From Cytophagales bacterium (GTDB lineage: Bacteria > Bacteroidota > Bacteroidia > Cytophagales > Cyclobacteriaceae): 64,000 nt of DNA. The translations under genes and the position numbers were made by a program. This document shows, piece by piece, positions 9,701 through 16,891 of the stretch. Position 1 is the stretch's first letter. Each line of letters starts with the position of its first letter. The stretch lies in assembly GCA_022360015.1 (NCBI GenBank), contig JAKSDQ010000331.1, forward strand, positions 1-64,000, read 5' to 3'. The notes below the pieces were generated by a model. That model saw nothing but the letters and a program-made list of their open reading frames with translations, ran no database searches and was not told the DNA's origin.

Positions 9701-10270
9701 CAAGTTGAGGCAAATCTGAGATCGATGTTTCAGGATATGGGCTATACAGCGTCAGGGAAAGGCTTTAAGGCCAAAACAGGCAAATTTTTGGATATATTAA
9801 GAGAGGTCGAAAATACTTCAAATACCAAGGTTTCAAACTTTGGCAAATTGAGGAAAATAAAACCTTTGTCAGGTAAGCAAGTAGGCAATTTAATGAAGCT
9901 TCCAACTAAAACTATTCAAGAGGTTCCGGGAGAAAGAAATTTTGTGAGACCAAATAACGATAGTTTTAGTCATACAAGTGGGGATACCGACAGATTACTT
10001 AACTATGTTGGATCAAATGAAAATCATAAGTTCATTTCTGAAAGGTTTAAGAGATACAATGAGTTTTTTAATGTTTCTAAAATGAGATTTGTTTTTAAAT
10101 CAGGAAAAAATCAGCGGGTGGATAGAGATAGAATTGAACGTTTCTTTAAGGATCTAAAAGAAGAACTCATTGAGAATAAAGGGATCCCAAAAAATGCCTT
10201 TCCAACAGACTTTTTTGAAATTCGAGAGACTTTAGGGGAACCAAAAATTGAAATTGAATATGATTTTTAA
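6698..10270 (+). CDS. RHS-repeat protein, C-terminal part with core-associated domain and variable tip
   Basis: 1190 codons in the frame that continues the upstream RHS ORF; the TTG at 6698 is simply where this frame opens. YD-type repeats (YEYDHAGRVTRNY, YNYDENGN, YTYDAAGNK) build the RHS shell. YYLTDHQGNTRLTFGY precedes the core-associated end: GFELRQYDAFLGRWTSMDPY and NSPVSALDPDGG near residues 905-950, the usual autoproteolysis and toxin-junction region. After it come a Gly-rich hydrophobic stretch (LPFLIGAAVGAGIGYAI) and about 200 residues of AT-rich coding sequence that I do not recognise, ending in EPKIEIEYDF. In this family the tip is the exchangeable toxin domain. The next gene overlaps its last 11 bases. 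Confidence 0.8.
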   Translation: MRFIIPPEASANLRPTPSNGQNPIAFVDTPLTLPPKNFNNYVYNNPGSITLAPGFQHNAATEGNFSITIGVTPAYAQETYMYQFQYDEEQRLIKQKDPGADWVFYVYDKWDRLVMSQDGFQRSKSTREWTFVKYDRLNRAVMTGIYKSNANHNTMINHVKASNNRYENTANSATGYGFTATYPTAITVNDLLTVNYFDGYSFKNNPAWDAENTETAYNFNNPPGYNNTRQTAVKGLSTGSKIKILGSSNWLNSVVYYDDDYQVIQVYNENHKGGIDKITNHFSFSGRMLKSTYRHRTSSEDVDLLREYEYDHAGRVTRNYLTIENNPRVLLASLKYNGIGRLIEKNLYSNNNGTSFLQSVDLQYNIRGWLTHINNSALSNDGTDNMAQADLFGMELIYNQSTINLNGSNTQRQFSGNISAIKWQTNNLADDPVEKAYAYTYDYLNQLKTARYATKSGNTWTGSAGHYDVNNLAYDKNGNIKSLNRYARIEGSRTRIDGLSYNYGSTNQLKSVEDNGHDEGFKNGIAVTTEYNYDENGNMEYDLNKGVVGVRYNYLNLPEEVALYGNKKVQYTYDAAGNKLKKRILEGNTVINEIDYVGVAQYEDNHLSFLWTDEGRVIKNGNDYEYEYYLTDHQGNTRLTFGYMKEVDVYEATMETENTAKESADFVKLSTRASNSTYNITPDHKVNGTANEAARLNGSTGSAIGPGKVFTVSAGDKVDLSVFAKYSQSTTNSSAVINNLVAAVTGAFGIVNGGETQALYQGFDANLSGLSSGIVSSGTQVPKAYINYLIFDNNNVFQQFGYQQITTGANNAFEQLALADINVPVNGTMYVYVANESSENVDVWFDDITIIHRKNTWGLQVTNSADYYPFGGQIKALSYQKPSSLDNAYGYQGLYAELDENTGWHGFELRQYDAFLGRWTSMDPYGQYASPYLGMGNSPVSALDPDGGYALPFLIGAAVGAGIGYAIDRDWKSVVGGALIGGIGAQAFLGGASISNANFLEQVEANLRSMFQDMGYTASGKGFKAKTGKFLDILREVENTSNTKVSNFGKLRKIKPLSGKQVGNLMKLPTKTIQEVPGERNFVRPNNDSFSHTSGDTDRLLNYVGSNENHKFISERFKRYNEFFNVSKMRFVFKSGKNQRVDRDRIERFFKDLKEELIENKGIPKNAFPTDFFEIRETLGEPKIEIEYDF

Positions 10271-11234
10271 ACCTTTAAAACTAATTAATGCAATTTATTG
10301 CACCACTATAATATTAGTGTGTTGTAATCCCGTAAACAAAAATGAAAATTCTTCTCAAATTGATAGTGTTAGAAAAACACAGATCAACAATTTATTTTTT
10401 AGATATCAAAAAGAGTCTCAGATTTTTGTTTTGGACAATGATTCAGATACCACCATCAGAGGAATGGAAGGCACAATACTAATAATACCAAAACATAGTT
10501 TTTCAATCGATCCTGAAATATCATCAGCAGGAAAAATTCAATTGGAATTAAAGGAATATTATAAAAAATCCGAAATTATTTTGTCGGGGTTATCGACTAC
10601 TTCTGATGACAAAATTCTTATTTCCTCTGGTATGCTATATCTGAATGCTCAATATGAAGGTGAAAACATAAAGTTAGCAGAAGGAAAGGAAATAGATGTT
10701 TTTTTCAATGACGACTATTCGAGTACTGATTTTAAAGGAATTCCTTTCTATGGGGAAGTTGATTCAACGGGAATAATAAATTGGAAGAAAAATGAAAATA
10801 TTCGATTAAAAAAAGAGTATGGTCAAATATACTCCATACAAAATGGGGACACATTGTTTCATAAAACGAATGAAGAAAGGTTTTTTGGCTTGTCAAAATT
10901 TGGCTGGATTAATTCCGACATTTTTTATGAAAACGAAAATACCACCGATTTAATGGTTTTGATAGATTCAAATTTAAAGTTACCAAATCTTCAATTGGTA
11001 TTTAAAGAGATTAATTCAATAATTTCAGGTATACATTTATTAGATAACAAATTTGTATTCACAAATTTACCTTTTAATCAAAAGGTCTCAATACTTGCAT
11101 TTAAGATTTTGGAAGATACAATGTATTTTGGTGAAAAAGATATTGTTATTACGAATGAAAATCAGGTAGAAAAAGTAACTTTAAAAAGATCAAATATTGA
11201 AGAAATCATGGCAAGATTGGAGAGATTTGACTAG
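10260..11234 (+). CDS. Putative lipoprotein following the RHS tip (candidate immunity or partner protein)
   Basis: 324 residues from the ATG at 10260; the upstream TTG (10248) would lie deeper in the RHS gene. The start overlaps the RHS stop by 11 bases, so the two are probably translationally coupled. The N terminus is a signal segment ending ILVCCNPVNKN, a plausible but unusual lipobox because Cys precedes the candidate lipidated Cys. The rest is acidic and beta-rich. I do not recognise a domain. DNA here is clearly more AT-rich than the RHS shell, like the adjoining toxin tip, which suggests they were acquired together. An immunity role is inferred only from position; a periplasmic or surface partner protein is equally possible. 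Confidence 0.55.
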   Translation: MIFKPLKLINAIYCTTIILVCCNPVNKNENSSQIDSVRKTQINNLFFRYQKESQIFVLDNDSDTTIRGMEGTILIIPKHSFSIDPEISSAGKIQLELKEYYKKSEIILSGLSTTSDDKILISSGMLYLNAQYEGENIKLAEGKEIDVFFNDDYSSTDFKGIPFYGEVDSTGIINWKKNENIRLKKEYGQIYSIQNGDTLFHKTNEERFFGLSKFGWINSDIFYENENTTDLMVLIDSNLKLPNLQLVFKEINSIISGIHLLDNKFVFTNLPFNQKVSILAFKILEDTMYFGEKDIVITNENQVEKVTLKRSNIEEIMARLERFD

Positions 11235-11799
11235 TCCAAAAGACTTTTTTTATCTCAAACAAAAACTAAGTTAGACTTTTAGTCTATAGGTGTTGACCTT
11301 TCAATGAAATACTTTTCTGGGTCATATATTGTATGTTTTGTTCGGTATAGCCCTGTGGAAATATGAAAACAGTCGATAGACCAAACACATTATTCAAACT
11401 CCAGTTCTGATTCTGAACTCTTCCTGACCTCAAAATCAAAATAACAATAGAAGATATAAGTACGTTGAATAATGTCATTAGTAATTTACAACACCGGACA
11501 CATTTCCCTTTTTAATCTGCTATCATTTAAAAAGTTCTTAAAAAAGATGCTTTTTTTTCATAAAACTTACATTTGTTTTATTTCATGATGAATTAAAATT
11601 TCTTTAAGAAAGCCTTATCACCGGGGCCTAAATAATTCAATATCAAATTGTTATTTTTTTGGTCTTTCAAATTTAGATTGTTCCTACTAGATCAAATGGT
11701 ACATTTCTGCCGGAAGAATTGATTTTTGCTTGTACCAATTTATTATTACTTTCTATTCACAAAATTTTTTTATATCTGATCCCTCAAATCAGGCATCGG
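11235..11799. other. AT-rich intergenic stretch
   Basis: About 560 bases with no gene I can support. A 64-codon minus-strand frame (11284-11478) has no homology I recognise. The stretch continues the AT-rich composition of the toxin tip and its partner gene, and may hold debris of earlier tip/immunity exchanges. Confidence 0.35.
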
Positions 11800-12027
11800 A
11801 TGGAGACGACATTAAATTTTCTGGCTATGGCAATCCAAGAGATAATGAATCGCATGCAACGCATTGATCACCTGATCAAAATGAAAGCCACCGGCTCACC
11901 GGGAGAACTGGCTGTTAAGTTATCAGTTTCCAAAAGACAAATCTATCGCTACCTCGAGATGATCAAAAGTCAAGGCAAGGAAATCCACTACGAACCTTTG
12001 CGGCGAAGTTATACTTATAAGGAATAA
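11800..12027 (+). CDS. Small helix-turn-helix protein (HTH_11-like)
   Basis: 75 residues from the ATG at 11800; the longer frame from 11719 adds a hydrophobic, unconvincing N terminus. The core RIDHLIKMKATGSPGELAVK followed by LSVSKRQIYRYLEMIKSQG fits a winged HTH of the HTH_11/DeoR-N type, with the recognition helix at SVSKRQIYRYL. Small stand-alone proteins of this kind are frequent in Bacteroidota near surface or mobile genes; targets are unknown. A GTGAC-core hairpin follows 25 bases after the stop, and a related palindrome lies in the divergent promoter region at 13217, so autoregulation or local control is possible but unproven. Confidence 0.65.
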   Translation: METTLNFLAMAIQEIMNRMQRIDHLIKMKATGSPGELAVKLSVSKRQIYRYLEMIKSQGKEIHYEPLRRSYTYKE

Positions 12028-12052
12028 ATTCTTTTCTCTGATAAAATTTTTA

Positions 12053-12073
12053 GGGTGACGTAAAGTGTCACTC
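12053..12073. repeat. GTGAC hairpin, copy 2
   Basis: GGGTGACGT, AAA loop, GTGTCACTC: a 9-bp stem with G-U pairs, 25 bases after the HTH gene. The arms match copy 1 (1852) except for variation near the loop that still allows pairing. No T-tract follows. Confidence 0.55.
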
Positions 12074-12284
12074 TAAATATCTATCTTATCCTGGAATGTT
12101 TTGTTTGACCTTTCTTGGTCGTGCGTTTTTTATTTGATTTGTAAATGTCTGAAAATCTGAGGTTGCTGGTTATGATGGCCAAATAAACTAATTTACTTAC
12201 AACCATAATGGCTGGTCATTTGGTATCATCGAAACAAAAATACAAAGTGAGCTTGCAATTTCAGATGCTCATCATACTTTTAGA

Positions 12285-13160
12285 TCACTTAATCTTTTCC
12301 TTCAACATTTCATTTTCCTTACTCAAGCGCTTCATTTCTTTGTTGATGTTAATCATATGTAATGTCAATTCCTCAATTTTCTTCAAAAGCTTCATATTCA
12401 TTTCACTGAGATAAATCCCGTTTTTCTCCATCTCAGCAGCACTGGGTATTTCAGGTAAGTGCTTGTTTTCGCGAACAAATCTTTCAGTTTGTTCCAAAGA
12501 TCTCAGTTCATAATCGTGCTCAAATACATAGTCTGGCCCGGGCACATTTAAACCCACCTTGACCTCTTCTGCATGGATTTTTCCATTAACGGTCAGCCGG
12601 CAATCAGGCACGGTGGTTCCAATACCAACATTGCCGTCACTTTTAATATGAATTTTAGGTGTGGCATTTGCCCCTACATCACCCGGAACATAGAAGGCCA
12701 GAAAGTCCTGAGAGTTATGCCATCCGGTTTTTAAAATAGTTCTGTAAGTACCGTCAGTCGTTTTAAGCTCTGACCCATATTTCAGGGCAATATCTCCGGA
12801 CACACTCAACAGTGAGGAGGGGTTTATAATACCTATTCCTACTCTCTTTTGAGAATCGATAACCAAGGCGGCATCAGTGGAAGTTCCGGAATTAGAGATT
12901 AAAAACTTACCCCCGGATATCATCCAGATATCAGAGGATGATCCAATTCTCCAATTGGATCCACCGATACCGTCATTAAATAATTTTAGCTGCCAACTGG
13001 TTCCGGTTATGGACAGGTTTGCATCCAGGTCGGTGCTGGTACCAATCCCTACATTTCCATTGGTATAGACATTACTTCCATCCACTGTCCATTGGCTATA
13101 TGAATCCTCTAGTACAAAAAAAATAAAAATTGGAGTAAGCAAATAGATCTTCAGTTTCAT
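12285..13160 (-). CDS. Secreted fibre-like protein with VGIGT repeats
   Basis: 291 residues. The signal peptide is MKLKIYLLTPIFIFFVLEDS-type, ending SYSQW. Repeated VGIGTSTD, VGIGIINPSSLLSV and VGIGTTVPDCRLTVNGKI motifs mark beta segments. The C-terminal block has FEHDYELRSLEQ, HLPEIPSAAEMEKNG and a coiled coil rich in Lys/Glu. It is the third member of the family in this region and the only intact one besides 924-1841, and it is transcribed divergently from the beta-barrel gene at 13291. The function is probably structural or adhesive; no catalytic residues are seen. Confidence 0.7.
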   Translation of the reverse strand: MKLKIYLLTPIFIFFVLEDSYSQWTVDGSNVYTNGNVGIGTSTDLDANLSITGTSWQLKLFNDGIGGSNWRIGSSSDIWMISGGKFLISNSGTSTDAALVIDSQKRVGIGIINPSSLLSVSGDIALKYGSELKTTDGTYRTILKTGWHNSQDFLAFYVPGDVGANATPKIHIKSDGNVGIGTTVPDCRLTVNGKIHAEEVKVGLNVPGPDYVFEHDYELRSLEQTERFVRENKHLPEIPSAAEMEKNGIYLSEMNMKLLKKIEELTLHMININKEMKRLSKENEMLKEKIK

Positions 13161-13216
13161 AGTTTGAATAACTTTAAGTAGACAAAGTGTTAAGACTTAA
13201 GCAAGTTAACTCGCGG

Positions 13217-13237
13217 CGGTGACATATTACGTCACCG
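13217..13237. promoter_or_regulatory. GTGACAT palindrome in divergent intergenic region (copy 3)
   Basis: CGGTGAC-AT-ATT-AC-GTCACCG forms a near-perfect inverted repeat between two divergent genes, 57 bases upstream of the fibre-like gene start and 54 upstream of the beta-barrel gene start. The position suits an operator; the arm sequence is shared with the hairpins at 1852 and 12053. The regulator is unknown; the small HTH protein at 11800 is a candidate by proximity only. Confidence 0.45.
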
Positions 13238-13290
13238 GGATTAGTTATTTTTATCGGATGAAATTATTTCATCCGAATCGCCGAGTTTGC

Positions 13291-14712
13291 ATGAGTAAAG
13301 ATTTAACAAAATACGTCGTCATCATAATCATTTTCGTGATACATTGGCCCATCAATGGGATAGGGCAGGTCAGAATTCCGTTATCCGAAAAGCACCGGCA
13401 GAAGATTGAGGAAATCGAAGATCCTCGAAAGAAACTGGCCAAATACCGGAAATACTACGCCAAAGACAGTATCAAATACCTGCGTCGTTTGGATAAAGTG
13501 CTGAAGAAAAAATCTGACAGTGTGTACACCTTGATGAGAAGGTTGGAGGGAAAGAGAGGAGTGGTGATGGATACATTAATGAACCATCAGATTGTTCAAA
13601 AGGGGAAAGACATCGGGATTTCTTCCATGACGATGTCTGACGGAGGTGAACTGCCCGGTTTCGAAAAAATGGATACACCAGTCAGTCAGGCACAAACCAT
13701 GGGTAAAGAACTTGTAAATAAAGACTTGCCTGTATCAACTGCCGAAATCAACCCCAAAGCGAACAACACGTTAGGTGCACCATTAGGCGACGCACAAGAA
13801 AAGTTAACAGATATAAAAAGCGAAATTATCCCCTACCAGGAATATTATAATCAATATAAGGACCATCTCAATCACCCGGACAGTATGCAGGCGATGGTGG
13901 AGAAGGTAGCCGGCGAGCAAATGGAACAGGCGGCTGAGAAAATGTTGGAAAAGAGCCAGGGTGTAGCTGGCATGGAACAGTTTCAGCAACAAAAGGCGCT
14001 GGCAGAAGAAATCAGGAATACGCCTGAAAAATACCAGCCACAGCTCAAACAACTTGGAGACCGGGAATTTCTGAAGGAAGAAGGCAGGCAAAAAGCCAAA
14101 GAGAAAGCCATCGAATTCCTCGCTCATCATCAGGATAAAGTCACAGAAGTACAAAAGAAAATGGGTAAGCTCAAAAGGATTTATAGTAAGGTGGAAAATT
14201 CCAATGACCTGAGCACCGCTGTCAAAAAAAGTTCACTTAAAGGAAAACCTTTTAAGGAAAGACTTTTTGTCAGCGGCAATTTCCAAGTAATTAACCTGGA
14301 TCCGTTTTCCCTGGATTTTTCGCCGTCTCTGGGATATATGTTTAATAAATACTTTGTTATGGGCATTGGCGGTACTTACAGGTGTTCCTTTGGGGAATTT
14401 GAAACCACGCAAATCACTATCCCGGAGAATCAATACGGCGTCAATGCCTTCGTTCAACATGATGTGATGAAAGGTTTTTTTGCCTTCGCAAGTTATGAGC
14501 AAAGTAATCGTGCGTTGCCAAACCTAAGCTCAGAGGGATCCGGTTCGGCCTGGATACCTGGCTTCATGGCAGGTGCCGGTAAAACCATCGGCATTCACCC
14601 CAAAATCGACACCAGTATCATGCTGCTCTACAACTTCCTCCACGAACCCGGCGAAAGCCCCTACCGAAGTCCCTGGATATTTGAAACCGGCTTCCAGCTA
14701 AAAAAAATCTAA
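13291..14712 (+). CDS. Secreted coiled-coil protein with C-terminal outer-membrane beta-barrel-like domain
   Basis: 473 residues from the ATG at 13291, chosen because it starts directly before a signal peptide (hydrophobic VVIIIIFVIHWPINGIG). Earlier starts at 13219 or 13258 would place charged or polar residues ahead of it. Residues about 30-330 are highly charged and helical (many KKL, EKM, QQK runs), fitting a long coiled coil. The last 140 residues alternate polar and hydrophobic positions (FSPSLGYMFNKYFVMGIGG, FAFASYEQ, WIFETGFQL) and end in an aromatic-rich strand, as in small outer-membrane barrels. I do not know the family. It adjoins the fibre and RHS genes and may anchor or present surface proteins. 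Confidence 0.5.
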   Translation: MSKDLTKYVVIIIIFVIHWPINGIGQVRIPLSEKHRQKIEEIEDPRKKLAKYRKYYAKDSIKYLRRLDKVLKKKSDSVYTLMRRLEGKRGVVMDTLMNHQIVQKGKDIGISSMTMSDGGELPGFEKMDTPVSQAQTMGKELVNKDLPVSTAEINPKANNTLGAPLGDAQEKLTDIKSEIIPYQEYYNQYKDHLNHPDSMQAMVEKVAGEQMEQAAEKMLEKSQGVAGMEQFQQQKALAEEIRNTPEKYQPQLKQLGDREFLKEEGRQKAKEKAIEFLAHHQDKVTEVQKKMGKLKRIYSKVENSNDLSTAVKKSSLKGKPFKERLFVSGNFQVINLDPFSLDFSPSLGYMFNKYFVMGIGGTYRCSFGEFETTQITIPENQYGVNAFVQHDVMKGFFAFASYEQSNRALPNLSSEGSGSAWIPGFMAGAGKTIGIHPKIDTSIMLLYNFLHEPGESPYRSPWIFETGFQLKKI

Positions 14713-14735
14713 CACCTACGCACCCATCATCGGCG

Positions 14736-14875
14736 AAAACCTCTGTGTCTCTTTGTGCCTTTTTGGTTTACCATTTTTCACCACGGAGGCACCAAGGCAC
14801 AAAGAGACACAGAGAATTTTGTTGAAAACGTAGTGCAACAACCACGTCCGCTCGCGCCATGGGAGCATGGAATTC
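14736..14875. repeat. Dispersed hairpin repeat (CTCTGTGTCTCTTTGTGCCT) in a GAAAACG-flanked module
   Basis: A 20-nt left arm at 14741-14760 is perfectly complementary to 14795-14814. The hairpin is flanked by GCGAAAAC on the left (14733-14740) and GTTGAAAACG on the right, followed by GTGCAACAACCAC and CTCGCGCCAT. The same arrangement recurs at 24.65 kb, and the flanking module without the hairpin is present at 51.9 kb. A variant of the hairpin is found at 61.97-62.12 kb. The loop contains TTTACCATTTTTCACCA, also seen in the 62-kb copy. Confidence 0.75.
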
Positions 14876-14959
14876 CTTTTGTAAACGACGGCTAGGATGA
14901 GCGCTCAGAATACTCTTTTCAAGTAGAATCGGTTATTTGCCGGAAGCGAGAACTTATGC

Positions 14960-14992
14960 TTTGTCTTTTTCTGGCATTTCCTGCTAACTTTG
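14960..14992 (+). promoter_or_regulatory. Bacteroidota-type promoter of ccmB
   Basis: TTTG at 14960-14963, 21 bases, then TAACTTTG at 14985-14992, an exact fit to the Bacteroidota -33/-7 consensus. The expected start of transcription falls at about 14997-15000, on the GTG start codon of ccmB, which implies a leaderless or nearly leaderless mRNA. Confidence 0.6.
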
Positions 14993-14996
14993 TGTC

Positions 14997-15665
14997 GTGT
15001 TATTCAAAGAAGTTAGAATACTGCTCAAAAAAGAGTTCATCCTGGAATGGAGGCAGCGTTATGCGTTGAACGGAATGTTGTTGTATGTAGGCAGCACCAT
15101 TTTTGTGTGCTATCTCAGTTTTAACCTCAATATGTCGCAACTCAATGTGATCACCTGGAATGCGCTGTTCTGGATTATCATGCTTTTCAATGCGGTCAAT
15201 GCGATCACGAAAAGCTTTATCCAGGAGAGGGAGCAAAGGCAACTCTATTATTACACGCTCGTCAGCCCCCATGGTATTATTGTCGCCAAAACAGTTTACA
15301 ATGTTTTTTTGATGCTGGCCCTTACTATCCTGGCTTATTTGGTTTACTCGCTGGTTTTAGGGAATAAAGTACAGGATCAGGCATTGTTTGCAGCGGGGAT
15401 TTTTTTAGGGGCCCTTGGTTTTTCTACTTCTTTAACGATGATTTCCAGTATAGCTGCCAAGGCCAGCAATAACAGTACCCTTATGGCTATATTGGGTTTT
15501 CCCGTAATACTGCCTATTATTTTAATGGTCATCAAGATCTCAAAAAACGCCATAGATGGCATCGCCCGTAGTGAAAGTTATAATGAAATGGTAACGTTGC
15601 TGGCCATTAATGTGATTGTTGGTGTAGTGTCGTATTTGTTGTTCCCCTATATCTGGCGAAGCTAG
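14997..15665 (+). CDS. ccmB: Heme exporter/cytochrome c maturation membrane protein CcmB
   Basis: 222 residues. CcmB is the integral-membrane subunit of the CcmABCD complex that handles release of heme-loaded CcmE during c-type cytochrome maturation in the cytoplasmic membrane. The N terminus LLKKEFILEWRQRYALNGML matches the family, and six hydrophobic segments follow. The GTG start at 14997 is supported by family alignment (the charged KEVRILLKKE start). It heads the operon ccmB-C-D-E-F. The ATPase partner CcmA is not in this window, and the gene upstream is unrelated. Confidence 0.88.
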   Translation: MLFKEVRILLKKEFILEWRQRYALNGMLLYVGSTIFVCYLSFNLNMSQLNVITWNALFWIIMLFNAVNAITKSFIQEREQRQLYYYTLVSPHGIIVAKTVYNVFLMLALTILAYLVYSLVLGNKVQDQALFAAGIFLGALGFSTSLTMISSIAAKASNNSTLMAILGFPVILPIILMVIKISKNAIDGIARSESYNEMVTLLAINVIVGVVSYLLFPYIWRS

Positions 15666-15749
15666 GCCACCTAAATTCCCCCGGATAGGGCCAAAGGTTT
15701 AGCCGGCACTATCATCCCATTTAATTATCAATCTTTAATCCGCTTTCCT

Positions 15750-15757
15750 TATCTTTG
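15750..15757 (+). promoter_or_regulatory. Possible -7 element upstream of ccmC
   Basis: TATCTTTG matches the Bacteroidota -7 consensus TAnnTTTG, 48 bases before the ccmC start. The -33 match is poor, so this may be an internal promoter of the ccm operon or chance. Confidence 0.3.
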
Positions 15758-15804
15758 AGCAAAATCTAAACTAAAGCCCCTGAAAGGGGTCTGGGGGTTA
15801 TCGA

Positions 15805-16476
15805 ATGGACTTCATAAAAAAAACCTGGTGGAAAATAATAACGGTCATTCTGGTACTTTATACCATTATAGGTGGCTTATTATTTGACGTGCCCAGGTTG
15901 GCGATATTAAATGAGACCATCCGCAACCTGTATTTTCATGTGACGATGTGGTTTGCGATGGTGATCATTTTATTTATTTCCATGATATATTCCATCAAAT
16001 ACCTCCACAAAAACAATCCCATACACGATGCCGCTGCCAATGAATTTGCCAATGTCGGCCTGTTGTTGGGGGTTTTGGGACTGGGCACCGGAAGTATCTG
16101 GGCGCGGTTTACGTGGGGGGCATGGTGGGTAAATGACCCGCAATTGAACAGCGCGGCCATTGCTGTGTTGATTTATCTGGCCTACGCGGTGCTCAGAAAT
16201 TCTATCGAAGATGAACAGAGGCGGGGTACGGTAAGTGGTGTGTATAATATTTTTGCCTTCGCGGCTTTTATTCCATTGCTTTTTGTCCTGCCAAGAATGG
16301 CCGAAAACTCTCTGCATCCCGGAAAAGGTGGAAACCCTGGTTTCAATGCGTATGACCTGGATAGCAAATTGAGACTGGTCTTTTACCCGGCAGTTGTCGG
16401 ATGGACGCTTTTGGGTGTGTGGCTGGCAAGTCTCAGGATAAGGATAAAAGCCTTGTATTTGAAAACAGAGCATTAA
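15805..16476 (+). CDS. ccmC: Cytochrome c biogenesis protein CcmC (heme handling)
   Basis: 223 residues, six predicted membrane segments. CcmC binds heme on the periplasmic face and loads it onto CcmE. The tryptophan-rich signature is visible as WGAWWVNDPQLNSAA (about residues 109-123), and candidate axial His residues lie before it (HVTMWFAM near 45) and later (LHPGKGG near 170). The length is close to that of other CcmC proteins. It lies 139 bases after ccmB and 9 before the ccmD-like gene. Confidence 0.9.
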   Translation: MDFIKKTWWKIITVILVLYTIIGGLLFDVPRLAILNETIRNLYFHVTMWFAMVIILFISMIYSIKYLHKNNPIHDAAANEFANVGLLLGVLGLGTGSIWARFTWGAWWVNDPQLNSAAIAVLIYLAYAVLRNSIEDEQRRGTVSGVYNIFAFAAFIPLLFVLPRMAENSLHPGKGGNPGFNAYDLDSKLRLVFYPAVVGWTLLGVWLASLRIRIKALYLKTEH

Positions 16477-16485
16477 AAAATATCG

Positions 16486-16725
16486 ATGAAAAAATACCTG
16501 GTAATAACGCTTTTGTTGCTTTCTCTCCGGTCTTTTGCGCAGAAAATAGAGGTCACCGAGGAGGACTATCATAACACCGAAGTTGAGATGGCCGACAAAA
16601 TGAGGGAAAGCGGAAAAATATATGTGGTGGTGCTGGTGATTTCCCTGGTAATGGGGGGTATTCTCACTTATGTCATCGCTATTGACCGAAAATTACGAAG
16701 GCTGGAAAAAAAAACCACTGAATAA
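16486..16725 (+). CDS. ccmD: CcmD-like small membrane protein
   Basis: 79 residues. The N terminus looks like a cleavable signal peptide (VITLLLLSLRSFAQK), and a single membrane helix (YVVVLVISLVMGGILTYVIA) with a charged tail (DRKLRRLEKK) follows. CcmD proteins are short, poorly conserved one-helix subunits that stabilise the CcmABC complex. The identification rests on size, topology and position between ccmC and ccmE. Bacteroidota versions are longer at the N terminus than the proteobacterial ones. Confidence 0.7.
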   Translation: MKKYLVITLLLLSLRSFAQKIEVTEEDYHNTEVEMADKMRESGKIYVVVLVISLVMGGILTYVIAIDRKLRRLEKKTTE

Positions 16726-16773
16726 TCCACCCATTCCTCCAATGATCACCAATACTTAGAAGGTTATTGTCAT

Positions 16774-16809
16774 AAAAAGCAGGTTTTAATGCTTTTTACT
16801 TTAAATTTG
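16774..16809 (+). promoter_or_regulatory. Hairpin plus -7 element between ccmD and ccmE
   Basis: AAAAAGCA (16774-16781) pairs with TGCTTTTT (16790-16797), resembling an intrinsic terminator inside the operon. It is followed at 16802-16809 by TAAATTTG, an exact match to the TAnnTTTG -7 consensus. The arrangement suggests that ccmE-ccmF can be transcribed separately from ccmB-C-D. Confidence 0.45.
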
Positions 16810-16891
16810 CATAAACTTTTCCGGCATTTTAGCGGTTCTAATTTGGACTGATATAATGCCATAAGGATGGTCGAGTATAAATCTGGATGAG

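Noticed and set aside
11284-11478. 64-residue minus-strand ORF in the AT-rich stretch after the RHS partner
   Set aside because: No recognisable domain and no promoter or ribosome-binding context.
12208-12414. 68-residue plus-strand ORF overlapping the end of the fibre-like gene
   Set aside because: It is antisense to the conserved coiled-coil end of the gene at 12285-13160 and has no independent support.
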